A stretch of DNA of 64,000 nt from an uncultured Parabacteroides sp. (GCF_947855115.1 NZ_CANTZW010000002.1:124001-188000), one strand, 5' to 3'. Positions 49,693-62,468 are shown, numbered from the stretch's first letter. Notes: generated from the letters alone by a model not told the origin. A program made the numbers and translations.

Positions 49693-50721
49693 ATGGAACA
49701 TAACGTGATATTACCTGCGGAATGGCATCCGCAAAGTGCCGTGCAGCTTACGTGGCCGCATGAGGATACGGATTGGGCTCCGATATTGGACGAGGTGATT
49801 CCTTGTTTCGTGGCTATCGCCAAGGAAGTGATCAAGCGAGAGAAGCTATTGATTGTCTGTCCGGATGAGGCCGCCGTGCGGGAACAATTGGGGGAGGTTG
49901 ATTACGGGCGTGTCATTTTCCGTGAGATGGAGACGAATGATACGTGGGCGCGGGATCACGGGGGTATCTCCGTCTTCGATGAGGGAACGCCGATGCTTTA
50001 TGATTTCGTGTTCAACGGTTGGGGAATGAAGTATGCCGCCAATCATGATAATTTGATTACCCGTAATCTTTGCCATATGAAGACCTTCTCCGAAGAGGTG
50101 GTTCCAGTAAATATGCAACCTTTCGTACTGGAGGGCGGTAGTATCGAATCCGACGGGAAGGGTACGTTGATGACTACCGTCGAGTGCCTGGCATCCGTGA
50201 ACCGTAATGAGTATTTGCGACAAGAGGAGTTGGAACGTTATTTGAAAGACGTATTTGGCTTGGACCGTATCCTTTGGATTACCAGCGGTTATTTGGCCGG
50301 GGATGATACGGATAGCCATGTGGATACTCTCGCCCGTTTCTGTAGCGAGGATACGATCGCTTATGTCCGCTGCGAGGATGAGGAAGATGAGCATTACGCC
50401 GAGTTGAAAGGGATGGAGGAGGATATCAAGGAGTTTACTCAGGCCGATGGTACCCCTTATCGCTTGATTCCGCTGCCGATGGCGGATCAGGTGGAGTGGA
50501 AGGGGGAGCGTTTGCCCGCTACTTACGCTAATTTCCTGATCATGAATGGGGCCGTATTGGTTCCGTTCTATGACTCTCCGAAGGATGAGGTCGCTAGAGC
50601 GGCTTTGCGGAAAGCGTTCCCGGACCGGGAGATCGTAGGCATCAACTGCCTTCCGCTTATCAAGCAACACGGTTCCCTGCATTGCGTGACGATACAATAT
50701 CCGGAAGGTTTTATCAAATAA
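49693..50721 (+). CDS. aguA: Agmatine deiminase
   Basis: AEWHPQSAVQLTWPHEDTDWAP; NDTWARDHGGISV; SHVDTLARF; QHGSLHCVTIQYP. Confidence 0.96.
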   Translation: MEHNVILPAEWHPQSAVQLTWPHEDTDWAPILDEVIPCFVAIAKEVIKREKLLIVCPDEAAVREQLGEVDYGRVIFREMETNDTWARDHGGISVFDEGTPMLYDFVFNGWGMKYAANHDNLITRNLCHMKTFSEEVVPVNMQPFVLEGGSIESDGKGTLMTTVECLASVNRNEYLRQEELERYLKDVFGLDRILWITSGYLAGDDTDSHVDTLARFCSEDTIAYVRCEDEEDEHYAELKGMEEDIKEFTQADGTPYRLIPLPMADQVEWKGERLPATYANFLIMNGAVLVPFYDSPKDEVARAALRKAFPDREIVGINCLPLIKQHGSLHCVTIQYPEGFIK

Positions 50722-50740
50722 ACAACATAGTCTATGATAT

Positions 50741-50843
50741 ACCTAGTTGTAGAGACGGGGCGTGCCCCGTCTCACCACTGTCTGATGGTAATTTAGAATA
50801 CCATTTTGCTGGGATGAGACGGGGCACGCCCCGTCTCTACAAC
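50741..50843. repeat. REP/MITE-like inverted pair, copy 2
   Basis: ACCTAGTTGTAGAGACGGGGCGTGCCCCGTCTCA...TGAGACGGGGCACGCCCCGTCTCTACAAC. Confidence 0.9.
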
Positions 50844-50868
50844 TGGATAATAATCAATATGAATTAAA

Positions 50869-51744
50869 ATGAAGGTAGGATTAATACAACAAAAGAATAC
50901 CGCTGATAGAGCGGCGAATATAGAGAAACTACAGTTTAATATCCGCAAGGCTGCCGGGGAGGGAGCGGAATTGGTCGTTCTGCAAGAACTGCATAACAGC
51001 CTGTATTTTTGCCAGACGGAAGATACGAATCAGTTTGACCTGGCAGAGACGATTCCCGGCCCTTCGACGGAAACCTTCGGTGCCTTGGCAAAAGAATTAG
51101 GCATCGTCCTGGTGCTATCCCTTTTCGAGAAGCGTGCCCCGGGCTTGTACCATAACACGGCCGTTGTCTTGGAGAAAGACGGTACGATCGCCGGAAAATA
51201 CCGCAAGATGCATATCCCCGATGATCCCGCTTATTACGAGAAATTCTATTTTACCCCCGGTGATTTAGGCTTCGAGCCTATCGATACCTCTGTGGGACGT
51301 CTTGGCGTATTGGTTTGCTGGGATCAATGGTATCCGGAAGCAGCCCGTTTGATGGCGATGCGCGGCGCGGAGATGTTAATCTATCCGACCGCTATCGGCT
51401 GGGAAAGTAGCGATACGCGGGAGGAGAAAGATCGCCAGCTCGATGCGTGGGTGACCATACAGCGAGGACATGCCGTGGCGAACGGGCTTCCTGTCATTTC
51501 CGTGAACCGTACCGGACATGAGCCGGACCCTTCGGGACAAACGGGCGGTATCCAATTTTGGGGAAACAGCTTTGTGGCCGGCCCCCAAGGTGAGCTATTG
51601 ACCGTATTCCCGAATGACGAGGAGGAGATACGTGTGATAGAGATCGACAAGGCTCGCGGTGAGAACGTGCGTCGTTGGTGGCCCTTCTTCCGGGATCGCC
51701 GTATCGATGCGTTTGGTGGTTTGACAGAACGATTTTTAATATAA
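50869..51744 (+). CDS. aguB: N-carbamoylputrescine amidase
   Basis: Nitrilase fold; VVLQELHNSLYFCQTED; KYRKMHIPDDPAYYEKFYFTPGD; VLVCWDQWYPEAARLMA. Confidence 0.96.
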   Translation: MKVGLIQQKNTADRAANIEKLQFNIRKAAGEGAELVVLQELHNSLYFCQTEDTNQFDLAETIPGPSTETFGALAKELGIVLVLSLFEKRAPGLYHNTAVVLEKDGTIAGKYRKMHIPDDPAYYEKFYFTPGDLGFEPIDTSVGRLGVLVCWDQWYPEAARLMAMRGAEMLIYPTAIGWESSDTREEKDRQLDAWVTIQRGHAVANGLPVISVNRTGHEPDPSGQTGGIQFWGNSFVAGPQGELLTVFPNDEEEIRVIEIDKARGENVRRWWPFFRDRRIDAFGGLTERFLI

Positions 51745-52751
51745 TGACCGTATACACGCAAGAAGAGGCCGTCTTCCGCATGAACGAAATGGGAAGAGCG
51801 GGGCGGCCTTTCCTTTTTATCATTGATTATAAACGAGAGCGGATCTGCGTGGAGAGCCCGGAAAATATCGCTTCCTCCGACTTGTTGTACGACCTGAACG
51901 GTTTTACGAACGCGAATCATGCACATAACTTCCAGGATTCCTCCCATCTTATCCCCGGAGAACCCGTTGAATGGCAACCCTCGTATGTCTCTTTCGAGGA
52001 GTACGCCCGTTCGTTCGAGACCGTCGCCCGGCATATCCATGCGGGTAACTCTTATTTGGTAAACCTGACGTGCGCCACCCCGGTACATGCGAACCTCTCC
52101 TTAAAAGATATCTTCTACCATTCCAAGGCGAAGTATAAGCTTTGGATGCGGGATCGTTTCGTGGTATTCTCGCCGGAGATATTCGTGCGGATGCGGGATG
52201 GTTTTATCTATTCGTATCCCATGAAAGGGACCATCGACGCTACGCTACCCGATGCCCGGAGGCGTATCCTCGATGATCCCAAGGAAGCGGCGGAGCATGC
52301 CACGATCGTGGATTTGATACGGAATGACTTGAGTATCGTAGCCTCCGAGGTTTGTGTTCCCCGGTATCGTTATATCGATGAGCTGCGTACGCATAACGGG
52401 CGTTTGTTGCAAGTCAGCTCTGAGATAAGAGGCCGGTTGCCGGAAGGATGGAAGGGGCATATCGGGGATATTTTGCTGGGCCTATTGCCCGCCGGTTCCA
52501 TCACGGGCGCTCCCAAGAAAAAGACGTTGGAGATCATCGCCGAGGCGGAAACCTATGAGCGAGGCTTCTATACGGGGGTGATGGGGTATTTTGATGGCCA
52601 AGATTTAGACAGCGCCGTGATGATCCGTTTTATGGAACAAGTCTCTCCCCGTTCATTTATTTTCAAGAGCGGTGGGGGAATCACCTCTAAAAGTGACTTG
52701 AGATCCGAGTATAACGAGATGAAACAAAAAGTATATGTGCCCATCTATTGA
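51744..52751 (+). CDS. pabB: Aminodeoxychorismate synthase component I
   Basis: YPMKGTIDA; GSITGAPKKKTLEII; TGVMGYFDG; start overlaps aguB stop (TAATG). Confidence 0.93.
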   Translation: MTVYTQEEAVFRMNEMGRAGRPFLFIIDYKRERICVESPENIASSDLLYDLNGFTNANHAHNFQDSSHLIPGEPVEWQPSYVSFEEYARSFETVARHIHAGNSYLVNLTCATPVHANLSLKDIFYHSKAKYKLWMRDRFVVFSPEIFVRMRDGFIYSYPMKGTIDATLPDARRRILDDPKEAAEHATIVDLIRNDLSIVASEVCVPRYRYIDELRTHNGRLLQVSSEIRGRLPEGWKGHIGDILLGLLPAGSITGAPKKKTLEIIAEAETYERGFYTGVMGYFDGQDLDSAVMIRFMEQVSPRSFIFKSGGGITSKSDLRSEYNEMKQKVYVPIY

Positions 52752-53349
52752 GACTTTATCAGGAAAACCGTTTGTAGAGACGATCCGTATCGAGAAGGGA
52801 CGGATACACAACCTCCCGTACCATAATGCCCGTATGAACCGTACCCGCGAGGAGCTGTTCGGGGCGAGGGAAGAAATCGATCTCGCGGGTTATATCCATC
52901 CCGGGCCTTATCAAGAACGTACCAAATGCCGGGTGGAATATACCCGCGAGGTCTTAAAGGTAGAATACGTTCCTTACCGTATGCGTCCGGTTCGTTCCTT
53001 GCGATTGGTTACATGCGATGAGATCGATTATTCCTATAAAAGTACGGATCGCCAATGCCTGAACGATTTGTTCGCCCAACGAGCGGGGCATGACGATATC
53101 CTGATAATCCGTGACGGTTTGCTGACCGATACGTCCATTTGCAATATCGCCCTTTGGGACGGCGCTTCTTGGATCACTCCCGCACGCCCTTTGTTATGCG
53201 GTACGATGCGCGCTTACTTATTGGATAAGGGCTTGATACAGGCCGGGGATATCCCGGTGGAGGATCTGTCCAAGTATACCCGGATCCGTCTGTTTAACGC
53301 CTTGATCGGGTTCGGGGAAATCGATGAGATCACACGTATATACGTATGA
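52735..53349 (+). CDS. pabC: Aminotransferase class IV, aminodeoxychorismate lyase-like
   Basis: ETIRIEKGRIHNLPYHNARMNRTREELFG; LLTDTSICNIALWDG. Confidence 0.88.
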   Translation: MCPSIETLSGKPFVETIRIEKGRIHNLPYHNARMNRTREELFGAREEIDLAGYIHPGPYQERTKCRVEYTREVLKVEYVPYRMRPVRSLRLVTCDEIDYSYKSTDRQCLNDLFAQRAGHDDILIIRDGLLTDTSICNIALWDGASWITPARPLLCGTMRAYLLDKGLIQAGDIPVEDLSKYTRIRLFNALIGFGEIDEITRIYV

Positions 53350-53403
53350 CCCTACGCGAGTATCTTAAGGTTCTCATATGAATATTGATCACGTATTGGA
53401 AAA

Positions 53404-55242
<1,839 letters not shown>

Positions 55243-55365
55243 ATCGTTTTACCGGGCATAAGAAGCGCAAAGATAGTTTAAAATCGCAAAAACGCAACAG
55301 ATATGAGTAATACACAATATGCGGTCTGCCACCTGCAACGTGGCAATGGTAACCTTTACGATTGT

Positions 55366-55504
55366 CTAACTTCAAGGATTGGAATAACCGCCCCAATGTG
55401 GCAAACGACACCACTTCGAGCGCCATCCAGCTTGGCGGTATCGGAGAGTCATTATATTTAGAATCGTAATGCTTGATAAAATTTGCTGTTGTGCTGTCGC
55501 AAAC
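55366..55504 (-). pseudogene. Fragment of Abi_2 (AbiD/AbiF-like) abortive infection protein
   Basis: DSTTANFIKHYDSKYNDSPIPPSWMALEVVSFATLGRLFQSLK with no intact flanks. Confidence 0.7.
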
Positions 55505-55907
55505 CAGTACGACAGCACAACAGCAAGTCAACGTATCATTGAAACTATATCGTTTTTGCAAACTATTGGTTCGCTAAGCTTGCAAACAAGCGAGGAAATG
55601 TTTGCCTAAAATTGCATTTCTTTATTTCCGTTCTTCTTTTGGGCAGTTTGGGCATCAGCAAACGATACTTTCAGGCTGAAATAACAGTACAAGTTCCAAT
55701 CCGTTTACTGACGGATTATTGATTTCACCTGAAATCAGCAAGGTGTCTTCTAAGAAACAAGAAATGTGATTGTAATCTATTGAGCAATAGACTTTTGAAG
55801 AAGAAGAGTATAACAATGGGTAACGATGTAGAAACGAGCAAACTACTTTGGTCTGCTTTGGTTTTCCATTGCTTCAAATAACTCTTTTGCAAATATAGTG
55901 AATTTTA

Positions 55908-56870
55908 TTATTTCAATCGACTTGGTGCATTATTAAAATGCTTTTTGAAAAACTTATTGAATGCACTTTGACTTTCAAAGCCCAATAGAAAGGCTATTTC
56001 CGAAAACGGAATATTCTTGTGTAAATAAATACTTACTAATTCCTTTCTGACATTGTTTAAAATATTCTGATAAGAAGTGTTTTCTTTTTGTAATTTTCTT
56101 TGAATATTACGTTCACTCATATTAAATCGCCATGCCACAGATTTAAGGCTTAATTCCATTGTTGAAATGCCTTTCATTAAATAGTCTTTAATAGATTCTG
56201 ATAATGAATATACTTGATTTTCATAAGAAATGCTCTTTATTAATTTTTCCATCAAGGGTAAAAGCTCTTTGCTTGCTGTTAATATGGGTAATTGCAAAAT
56301 TGATTTATCAAAAACCAATCTCAGCTGATTATAGCCATAGACGATGGGGCAACTTAAATAATCTTCTATTTTATCTTTCTGCTCTTCCTTATTGTAAACG
56401 GTAAAAACTTTAAGCGGGGATATTTTCTTTCCCGTCAGGGAGTAAAATAATTGCAATGAAACTCCAATCTGTGCTTCATATAATTGCCTTGCTGCAATAG
56501 GATATTCACAAACAAAATCTGGATTTATTTCTAATTCATGAAAAAACAAATCGCCTTCGATTTTCGAGGTATATTTAGAAATGGTATTTACCAAAGGAGA
56601 GTACAATATGGATTTATCAAATAGCTCACCCAAAGTACCACAATTTTGATATAGCTTATAAATTACCCCTGTTACTGTTATTGGTATATTGAAGCCAGTT
56701 TCTAACCCAATTCGATAATTGTTCCTTTTTGTAACAATAGCTTCGATTAACGAACCTAAGAGACTTGCATCCACTTTAGATGTTGGTTCTTCGGGCATTT
56801 TTAAACACTGAAAGCTAACATCCTCAAACTGTTTCTGAATCATATTAAACAAACTTGCTGTAATGTACAT
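55908..56870 (-). CDS. AraC-family transcriptional regulator
   Basis: SLKSVAWRFNMSERNIQRKLQKENTSYQNILNNVRKELVSIYLHKNIPFSEIAFLLGFESQSAFNKFFKKHF. Confidence 0.94.
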   Translation of the reverse strand: MYITASLFNMIQKQFEDVSFQCLKMPEEPTSKVDASLLGSLIEAIVTKRNNYRIGLETGFNIPITVTGVIYKLYQNCGTLGELFDKSILYSPLVNTISKYTSKIEGDLFFHELEINPDFVCEYPIAARQLYEAQIGVSLQLFYSLTGKKISPLKVFTVYNKEEQKDKIEDYLSCPIVYGYNQLRLVFDKSILQLPILTASKELLPLMEKLIKSISYENQVYSLSESIKDYLMKGISTMELSLKSVAWRFNMSERNIQRKLQKENTSYQNILNNVRKELVSIYLHKNIPFSEIAFLLGFESQSAFNKFFKKHFNNAPSRLK

Positions 56871-56987
56871 AGCTTCTCATATTGTCGTATTTGGACAAAA
56901 GTATGGCTTTATTTTCTAACTTCAATCTTTTTTATTCCGTTATTTTGCATTCAGATAACATTTTTATAAAATTTCAAGAAATAAGTT

Positions 56988-57689
56988 ATGAATACTTGGA
57001 AAACAAAAAGCGGCTACACCATTTCACAAATTATATCTGGCAGAAGCAATGTGTTTTTTGTAGAAAGTGGCGAAAAGTATTTTTTAATTGATACGAGTAC
57101 AAGCGGCAATTGGGAGAAGTTAAATAGTACATTAAAATCAATGGGGATTTCTAAAATAGACTATCTAATTCTGACACATACACATCACGACCATGCCGCT
57201 AATGCTAAAAGGATAAAGGATAACTACAATGCCTCCGTGATTGTTCATCAAAATGAAGCGGTACATCTGATTAAAGGGGAAGCTATACTACCACAAGGCA
57301 CGAATGTTTTTACTAAAACGTTGATTAACTTACTGGGGAAAAGATTTGAACCCCAATTTGATTTCGAGCCTTGTTCATATGATATTGTAGTGGATTCAAT
57401 TTATAACTTGAAAAGTTTAGGGCTTAATGCCTACATACTACATACCCCGGGACATTCCACTGGTTCAATGAGCCTTATTATTGATGATGAAATTGCAATT
57501 GTCGGTGATGCAATGTTTGGTGTATTGAGAAAAAGTGTATTTCCTCCCTACGCTGATGATTCAAAAGAATTAGTCAATAGTTGGGAAAAACTACTATCGA
57601 CAAATTGTAAGCTCTTTCTACCTGCACATGGCTCTGCTGATAGTAGAAAACAACTTAAACAAAACTTTAATCGAAAAATGAAGTTGTGA
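56988..57689 (+). CDS. MBL-fold metallo-hydrolase
   Basis: LILTHTHHDHAANAKRIKDNY; LHTPGHSTGSMSLIIDDEIAIVGDAMFG. Confidence 0.95.
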   Translation: MNTWKTKSGYTISQIISGRSNVFFVESGEKYFLIDTSTSGNWEKLNSTLKSMGISKIDYLILTHTHHDHAANAKRIKDNYNASVIVHQNEAVHLIKGEAILPQGTNVFTKTLINLLGKRFEPQFDFEPCSYDIVVDSIYNLKSLGLNAYILHTPGHSTGSMSLIIDDEIAIVGDAMFGVLRKSVFPPYADDSKELVNSWEKLLSTNCKLFLPAHGSADSRKQLKQNFNRKMKL

Positions 57690-57763
57690 TGTAGTAATGT
57701 CAGGAACTCATTCAGCATAAAATAGACATCCAAGTTTGATGATTAATATTTATATTAAAAATT

Positions 57764-57928
57764 ATGCATATGAATGAATTGTTAAGTATGAGGTTTCTAA
57801 GACTATTGTCCGAACCCTCACAGGAAGTAACTAACGAAGAAATGCGAAATGCTTATGGGGAATTTGTTGAACAAATAAGAATTGTTGGTGATGGAAGTGA
57901 TTACTCCACAATCTACCGGATTTTCTAA
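57764..57928 (+). CDS. Possible 54-aa small ORF
   Basis: MHMNELLSMRFLRLLSEPSQEVTNEEMRNAYGEFVEQIRIVGDGSDYSTIYRIF*; no family recognised. Confidence 0.3.
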   Translation: MHMNELLSMRFLRLLSEPSQEVTNEEMRNAYGEFVEQIRIVGDGSDYSTIYRIF

Positions 57929-58025
57929 GTAACTCAAAAGCTTTTCGGTTACTACCGAAAAATGAATGTCTGTTCCATGAAGAAAAAACAGACATCCATT
58001 ATATTGCTTATTCTTATATGCTATT

Positions 58026-59777
58026 TTATAGTTTCCAGCCGGAAATGCTTTCTTGGATATTCCATAGATGGGCATAAAGTCCTTCCTTTCGGACAAGTTC
58101 ATCGTGTGTGCCTTCTTCCTTTATCTGTCCGTCATCCAAAACGATTATCTGGTCGGCATTCTTGATAGTTTTGAGTCTGTGGGCAATGGAAATAACAGTA
58201 CGTCCTTTTATTAACGAGTCGATGGCCTTTTGTACCTCCACTTCATTTTCAGGGTCAAGTGAGGCAGTAGCTTCGTCCAGCAGAATGACCTGTGCATCTT
58301 TCAGTATAGCACGTGCAATGGATATGCGTTGCTTTTCCCCTCCGGATAAAGTGCAACCTCCTTCGCCCACCAGCGTGTCATAGCCCTGTGGCAACCTCAT
58401 GATGAAGTCGTGGCAACAGGCTTTCTTGGCAGCGGCAATGATTTCTTCATCTGTCGCATCTGTCTTACCGAAACGGATATTGTTGAGTATAGAGTCTTGA
58501 AACAAATAGACATCTTGGAACACCATGGTGATACGGCTCATCAGGCTTTCGGGTGCTATTTCGTCCATCGGAACACCGTTAAAGAAGATGCGTCCTTTTT
58601 GCGGGTCGTAGAAACGGGCGCAAAGTTTCATCACCGTACTTTTTCCGCTTCCCGAAGGACCGACAAGAGCCGTCAATGAATTCTTCGGAAGCGTAACGGT
58701 TAGGTCGTGCAATACTTCCTTATCCTGATAGGCAAACGATACGTGTTCGAACCGGATATCACCTGCCGTCGGTGATTGCCGTTCCCCTTTCATTTCCGGC
58801 TCGTTCATCAAGGCGAGGATGCGTCCTCCGGCAATGGAAAAGTAGCGGAATTCAGTAAAATTGGTCAGGGCGGAGGTCAGTGGGTCGAACACACGGGAGC
58901 CGACTACGAGGAACAGCACAAATACAAGGATAGAAAGTTCTCCTCCCAACAAAAGATAAGTTCCGCATAGCACCATCATGGTCAGTCCGGCACGTACCAA
59001 CGTAATGCTTAACAGAACGAACGGCCCTAACAGGGCTTCCTGACGGATGCAGGCACGGCGAAGCTCGGCAAAGGCGTCGCGCAGCCGGACAAAACGGTCA
59101 CCCAACAGATTGTAGGCTTTCATCACCCGTATGCCCTGCAAGTATTCTTCCAATCGGTTTCCGGCATTTATTTTCGCTTGGATTTGCCTGCCACTCAACT
59201 TCCGCTGCGCCTTTGTGCTTGCCCATAGGACGAGCAAGGCAAACGGTAAGGCGGCAAACATGCTGACTGCCATCCTCCAATCAATCCAAATCAGTGAGGC
59301 AAAAGCCAGCACGGGCATGACCACCGCACCCATCAACTGAGGCAGATGGTGTGAGATTCCGGTTTCTGCCATTGTGAAGTCCGTGATGAGCATAGACGAC
59401 AAGTCGCCGGGATCACGCCTTGACAGAAAGCCCAACGAAAGTTTCCGCAGGTGTTCCGCAAGCGACAAACGTCCGGAGGCGCTCATTTCGTATGCACCCC
59501 TGAAATTGGCGCGGTAAGATGCCCGTTCCGCCAGAGCCATGATCAGCATATAAACAGCCATAATGCCGAATATCCACCACAGGCGGGTCGTATCAAGCGA
59601 TTGTCCGCTCCCGTCAAAGGTCTTGAAAATGATGCGTATCGCTTCTATGGAAAGGCAAAACGGTACTATATTTACTAAGTTGGCAAGCATGGTGTAACCC
59701 ACGGGCTTGTAAAGCCGTTCGGTATGTCCTATTGTGATGTTTTTGATTGCGTTCATATTTATTTCATTTTTTCTCAT
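58026..59777 (-). CDS. ABC exporter permease-ATPase (second of pair)
   Basis: GPSGSGKSTVMKLCARFYDP; LSGGEKQRISIARAILKDAQVILLDEATASLDPENE. Confidence 0.95.
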   Translation of the reverse strand: MRKNEINMNAIKNITIGHTERLYKPVGYTMLANLVNIVPFCLSIEAIRIIFKTFDGSGQSLDTTRLWWIFGIMAVYMLIMALAERASYRANFRGAYEMSASGRLSLAEHLRKLSLGFLSRRDPGDLSSMLITDFTMAETGISHHLPQLMGAVVMPVLAFASLIWIDWRMAVSMFAALPFALLVLWASTKAQRKLSGRQIQAKINAGNRLEEYLQGIRVMKAYNLLGDRFVRLRDAFAELRRACIRQEALLGPFVLLSITLVRAGLTMMVLCGTYLLLGGELSILVFVLFLVVGSRVFDPLTSALTNFTEFRYFSIAGGRILALMNEPEMKGERQSPTAGDIRFEHVSFAYQDKEVLHDLTVTLPKNSLTALVGPSGSGKSTVMKLCARFYDPQKGRIFFNGVPMDEIAPESLMSRITMVFQDVYLFQDSILNNIRFGKTDATDEEIIAAAKKACCHDFIMRLPQGYDTLVGEGGCTLSGGEKQRISIARAILKDAQVILLDEATASLDPENEVEVQKAIDSLIKGRTVISIAHRLKTIKNADQIIVLDDGQIKEEGTHDELVRKEGLYAHLWNIQESISGWKL

Positions 59778-59784
59778 ATAACTT

Positions 59785-61587
59785 TTAGTTTTTGTTCAGC
59801 GTCCAATGGTAAGCACTTGTATAGGCATCCCACATGTTTTTATATACGCCTTCCGTTACGGACAACTGTTCATGCTTTCCGCGCTGCACGATGCGTCCTT
59901 CTTTCATGACGACAATCTGGTGTGCGGAAATGATGGAAGAAAGCCGGTGGGCAATCACGATAACCGTCTTGTCCTTTATCAGCGATTGCAGAGCCATCTG
60001 CATCTTGTGCTCGTTTTCCGGGTCGGCAAAAGCGGTAGCTTCGTCCAGCACCAATATCGGCGCATTCTTCAATATGGCACGTGCCACACATATCCGTTGG
60101 GCTTCGCCACCGGACAGGAACACGCCCTTGTCGCCTATCCGTGTTTCGTAGCCTTGAGGCAGACATTCTATGAAATCGTGGCATTGGGCGGCTTTCGCGG
60201 CGGCTATCACCTTTTCTTTCGTTGCATCAGGAGAGCCGACGGCGATGTTCTCGTACAGCGTGTCGTAGAAAAGGAATGTATCTTGAAATACGAATGAAAC
60301 CATATCCATCAGCTTTGCCGTAGCTATCCGGCGTATATCCACTCCTCCTATACATATTTCTCCTTGCTCCACATCCCAGAAACGGGGTATCAGACTGGCA
60401 ATCGTTGATTTGCCGCTTCCTGACGGACCGGCAAGGGCGGTTATTTTCCCCTGTGGTGCCATGAAGCTGACATCACGCAAGGCTTCTGTCCGTGTTCCCT
60501 GTTCCGTGTTTTCGTAGGAGAATGACACATGGCGGAACTCCACATCGTAAGCGGCAGGCACTTGCGGATGCTCCGGCTCCGGCACAGGTTCTTTTTCCAA
60601 TATACGGTCGATACGGTTTACCCCTTCATTGATGTCGCGCGTATTGCCGCCTAAGAATGTCAGCTTATAGACAGGCGAAGCCATGCCCGGCCCCATGACG
60701 ATAAAGAACAGCCACACCACAGCCAGTGAAAGCGATTGTGGACTGGCTTGCAACAGCAGAATACCCATAGGAAGTATAAACGTTACCATCGAATTTAACA
60801 ATACGGTAAACGCTATCATCCCGTTCTGATACGTGTCGCAACATTTCAAGGCAAATGTCTTGTATGCCTGAATTTCGGCATTGAACTGACGGAACGAGCG
60901 TACGCTCTGCCCGAAAATCTTGACTACGGGCATTCCGCGCACATATTGCACGGCAGATGCGCTCATCTTTTCCTGCGCGTCATAATAGACAGCCATGAAC
61001 TCTTTCGCCCTTTTCCCCATAAAATTGGAGAATTGCAGGAAAAGGCTGATCACCACTACCGCCAGACAGACAACCGTCAACCACACATCTAAAGAGAAAA
61101 AGATGACCAGCATTACCGCCACCGTAGCCACTACATTCACCAAATCGGGTATGGTATGGGCGATGAATCCTTCTATCTTTTCGATGTTCTGTTCCATTGT
61201 TTTTTTGATGGCTCCCGTAGAGGTGTTGTTTAGATACCCTAACGGAAGTTTGCCGATGTGTTCGGACAAACGGACACGCAATCCGTACAGAATGCGGAAT
61301 GCAGCCACATGAGAGGACATCAGGGCGGCATACAGCAGCACCAGTCCGCCGACAAGTCCTCCAAACGCTATCCATCCCCAGCGTATCATGTCCGTTCCGT
61401 TCGAAGCGGCTGGATCTACGCCATGCGACAACAATTTCTCCAAGATTTCATAAACAGCCCAATAAGGCACAAGCATACATACCGCGCTGCCAGCGGACAG
61501 CAAGCCAGCTAGTATAAGCAGACCTTTCCTTTGCCCCGCTATTTCGAACAGGCGGGACAAACCTTCTTTCTTTTTTAATTTTTCCAT
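59785..61587 (-). CDS. ABC exporter permease-ATPase (first of pair)
   Basis: GPSGSGKSTIASLIPRFWD; LSGGEAQRICVARAILKNAPILVLDEATAFADPENE. Confidence 0.95.
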   Translation of the reverse strand: MEKLKKKEGLSRLFEIAGQRKGLLILAGLLSAGSAVCMLVPYWAVYEILEKLLSHGVDPAASNGTDMIRWGWIAFGGLVGGLVLLYAALMSSHVAAFRILYGLRVRLSEHIGKLPLGYLNNTSTGAIKKTMEQNIEKIEGFIAHTIPDLVNVVATVAVMLVIFFSLDVWLTVVCLAVVVISLFLQFSNFMGKRAKEFMAVYYDAQEKMSASAVQYVRGMPVVKIFGQSVRSFRQFNAEIQAYKTFALKCCDTYQNGMIAFTVLLNSMVTFILPMGILLLQASPQSLSLAVVWLFFIVMGPGMASPVYKLTFLGGNTRDINEGVNRIDRILEKEPVPEPEHPQVPAAYDVEFRHVSFSYENTEQGTRTEALRDVSFMAPQGKITALAGPSGSGKSTIASLIPRFWDVEQGEICIGGVDIRRIATAKLMDMVSFVFQDTFLFYDTLYENIAVGSPDATKEKVIAAAKAAQCHDFIECLPQGYETRIGDKGVFLSGGEAQRICVARAILKNAPILVLDEATAFADPENEHKMQMALQSLIKDKTVIVIAHRLSSIISAHQIVVMKEGRIVQRGKHEQLSVTEGVYKNMWDAYTSAYHWTLNKN

Positions 61588-61597
61588 TGCAATTACA

Positions 61598-62419
61598 TTA
61601 TTTTGATGTGATTTTATATCCGAGCAATGAGCTGAATTTATAGCACAATCGTTTCATGCGGCCCAATATCTGCCCAAAGACGAATCCCCAGCGCGAACGG
61701 AAGAACTTCATGTAATTGGCCTGCTCGATGAGCTTCAAAGTTGGTTCCCATTGTTCTACCTGGTGTCCGTCGCTCAGTCCAGAACGGATTTGCGCCTCGT
61801 GCTTGCGAAGTGAATCGGGCTTTACCCCGTGTCGGCTCATCATCGTGCCGCACACGTCGAACCACAGTTCGCCTCCTTCGAAACGGCTTGCCACATGATG
61901 CAGAAAAGCTTTGACTTGTTTCTCGTAAAAATACATCAGCACACCCTCCACGATGAAGATAAATTCCGCATCGGGATGCTTCCGGCGCAGGTCGTCCATC
62001 CAGTCAGTTTCCAGTAGTGAGGCCGCGATATAGACATTGCCCGGTTGTTCGGGTATCAGTTCCCGACGCAATGCGATGACCTCCGGCAAGTCCATGTCAT
62101 AAAAGATGGCTTTCTCGCTTCCGATGCGCTGAAAACGGGTATCCAGTCCGCATCCCACATTGACCACAACCGGATTGGGATGCGCCTCGATAAATCGCTG
62201 TACGGCACAATCGAAATACCATCCCCGTACCACGCATCCCACTTCGCTCAGCTTTGCTCCGTCGAATTGGGAATAGTCATATTCCAAGCTGTCTGCCAAC
62301 CGTTCTGCAGTCTTGTCATTCAGGATGGGATTATCCCGACGACTTTCCTTGGCTCTCATATATAACGGAATAAGCAGTGTTTCCGCCACGATACTCTTAA
62401 ACTCGTATTTCTGTTTCAT
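61598..62419 (-). CDS. Class I SAM methyltransferase, leucine-carboxyl-methyltransferase/Tcmp-like
   Basis: VVNVGCGLDTRFQRIG; FYDMDLPEVIALRREL; IVEGVLMYF. Confidence 0.92.
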   Translation of the reverse strand: MKQKYEFKSIVAETLLIPLYMRAKESRRDNPILNDKTAERLADSLEYDYSQFDGAKLSEVGCVVRGWYFDCAVQRFIEAHPNPVVVNVGCGLDTRFQRIGSEKAIFYDMDLPEVIALRRELIPEQPGNVYIAASLLETDWMDDLRRKHPDAEFIFIVEGVLMYFYEKQVKAFLHHVASRFEGGELWFDVCGTMMSRHGVKPDSLRKHEAQIRSGLSDGHQVEQWEPTLKLIEQANYMKFFRSRWGFVFGQILGRMKRLCYKFSSLLGYKITSK

Positions 62420-62468
62420 ATTTTTTTGTGTTTAATAGTGAACGATATTCAAATTTGTTCATAAAAAA

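Noticed and set aside
57818-58102. 94-aa minus-strand ORF after the ABC operon
   Set aside because: Overlaps the end of the ABC gene and the competing 57764..57928 ORF; no recognisable features.
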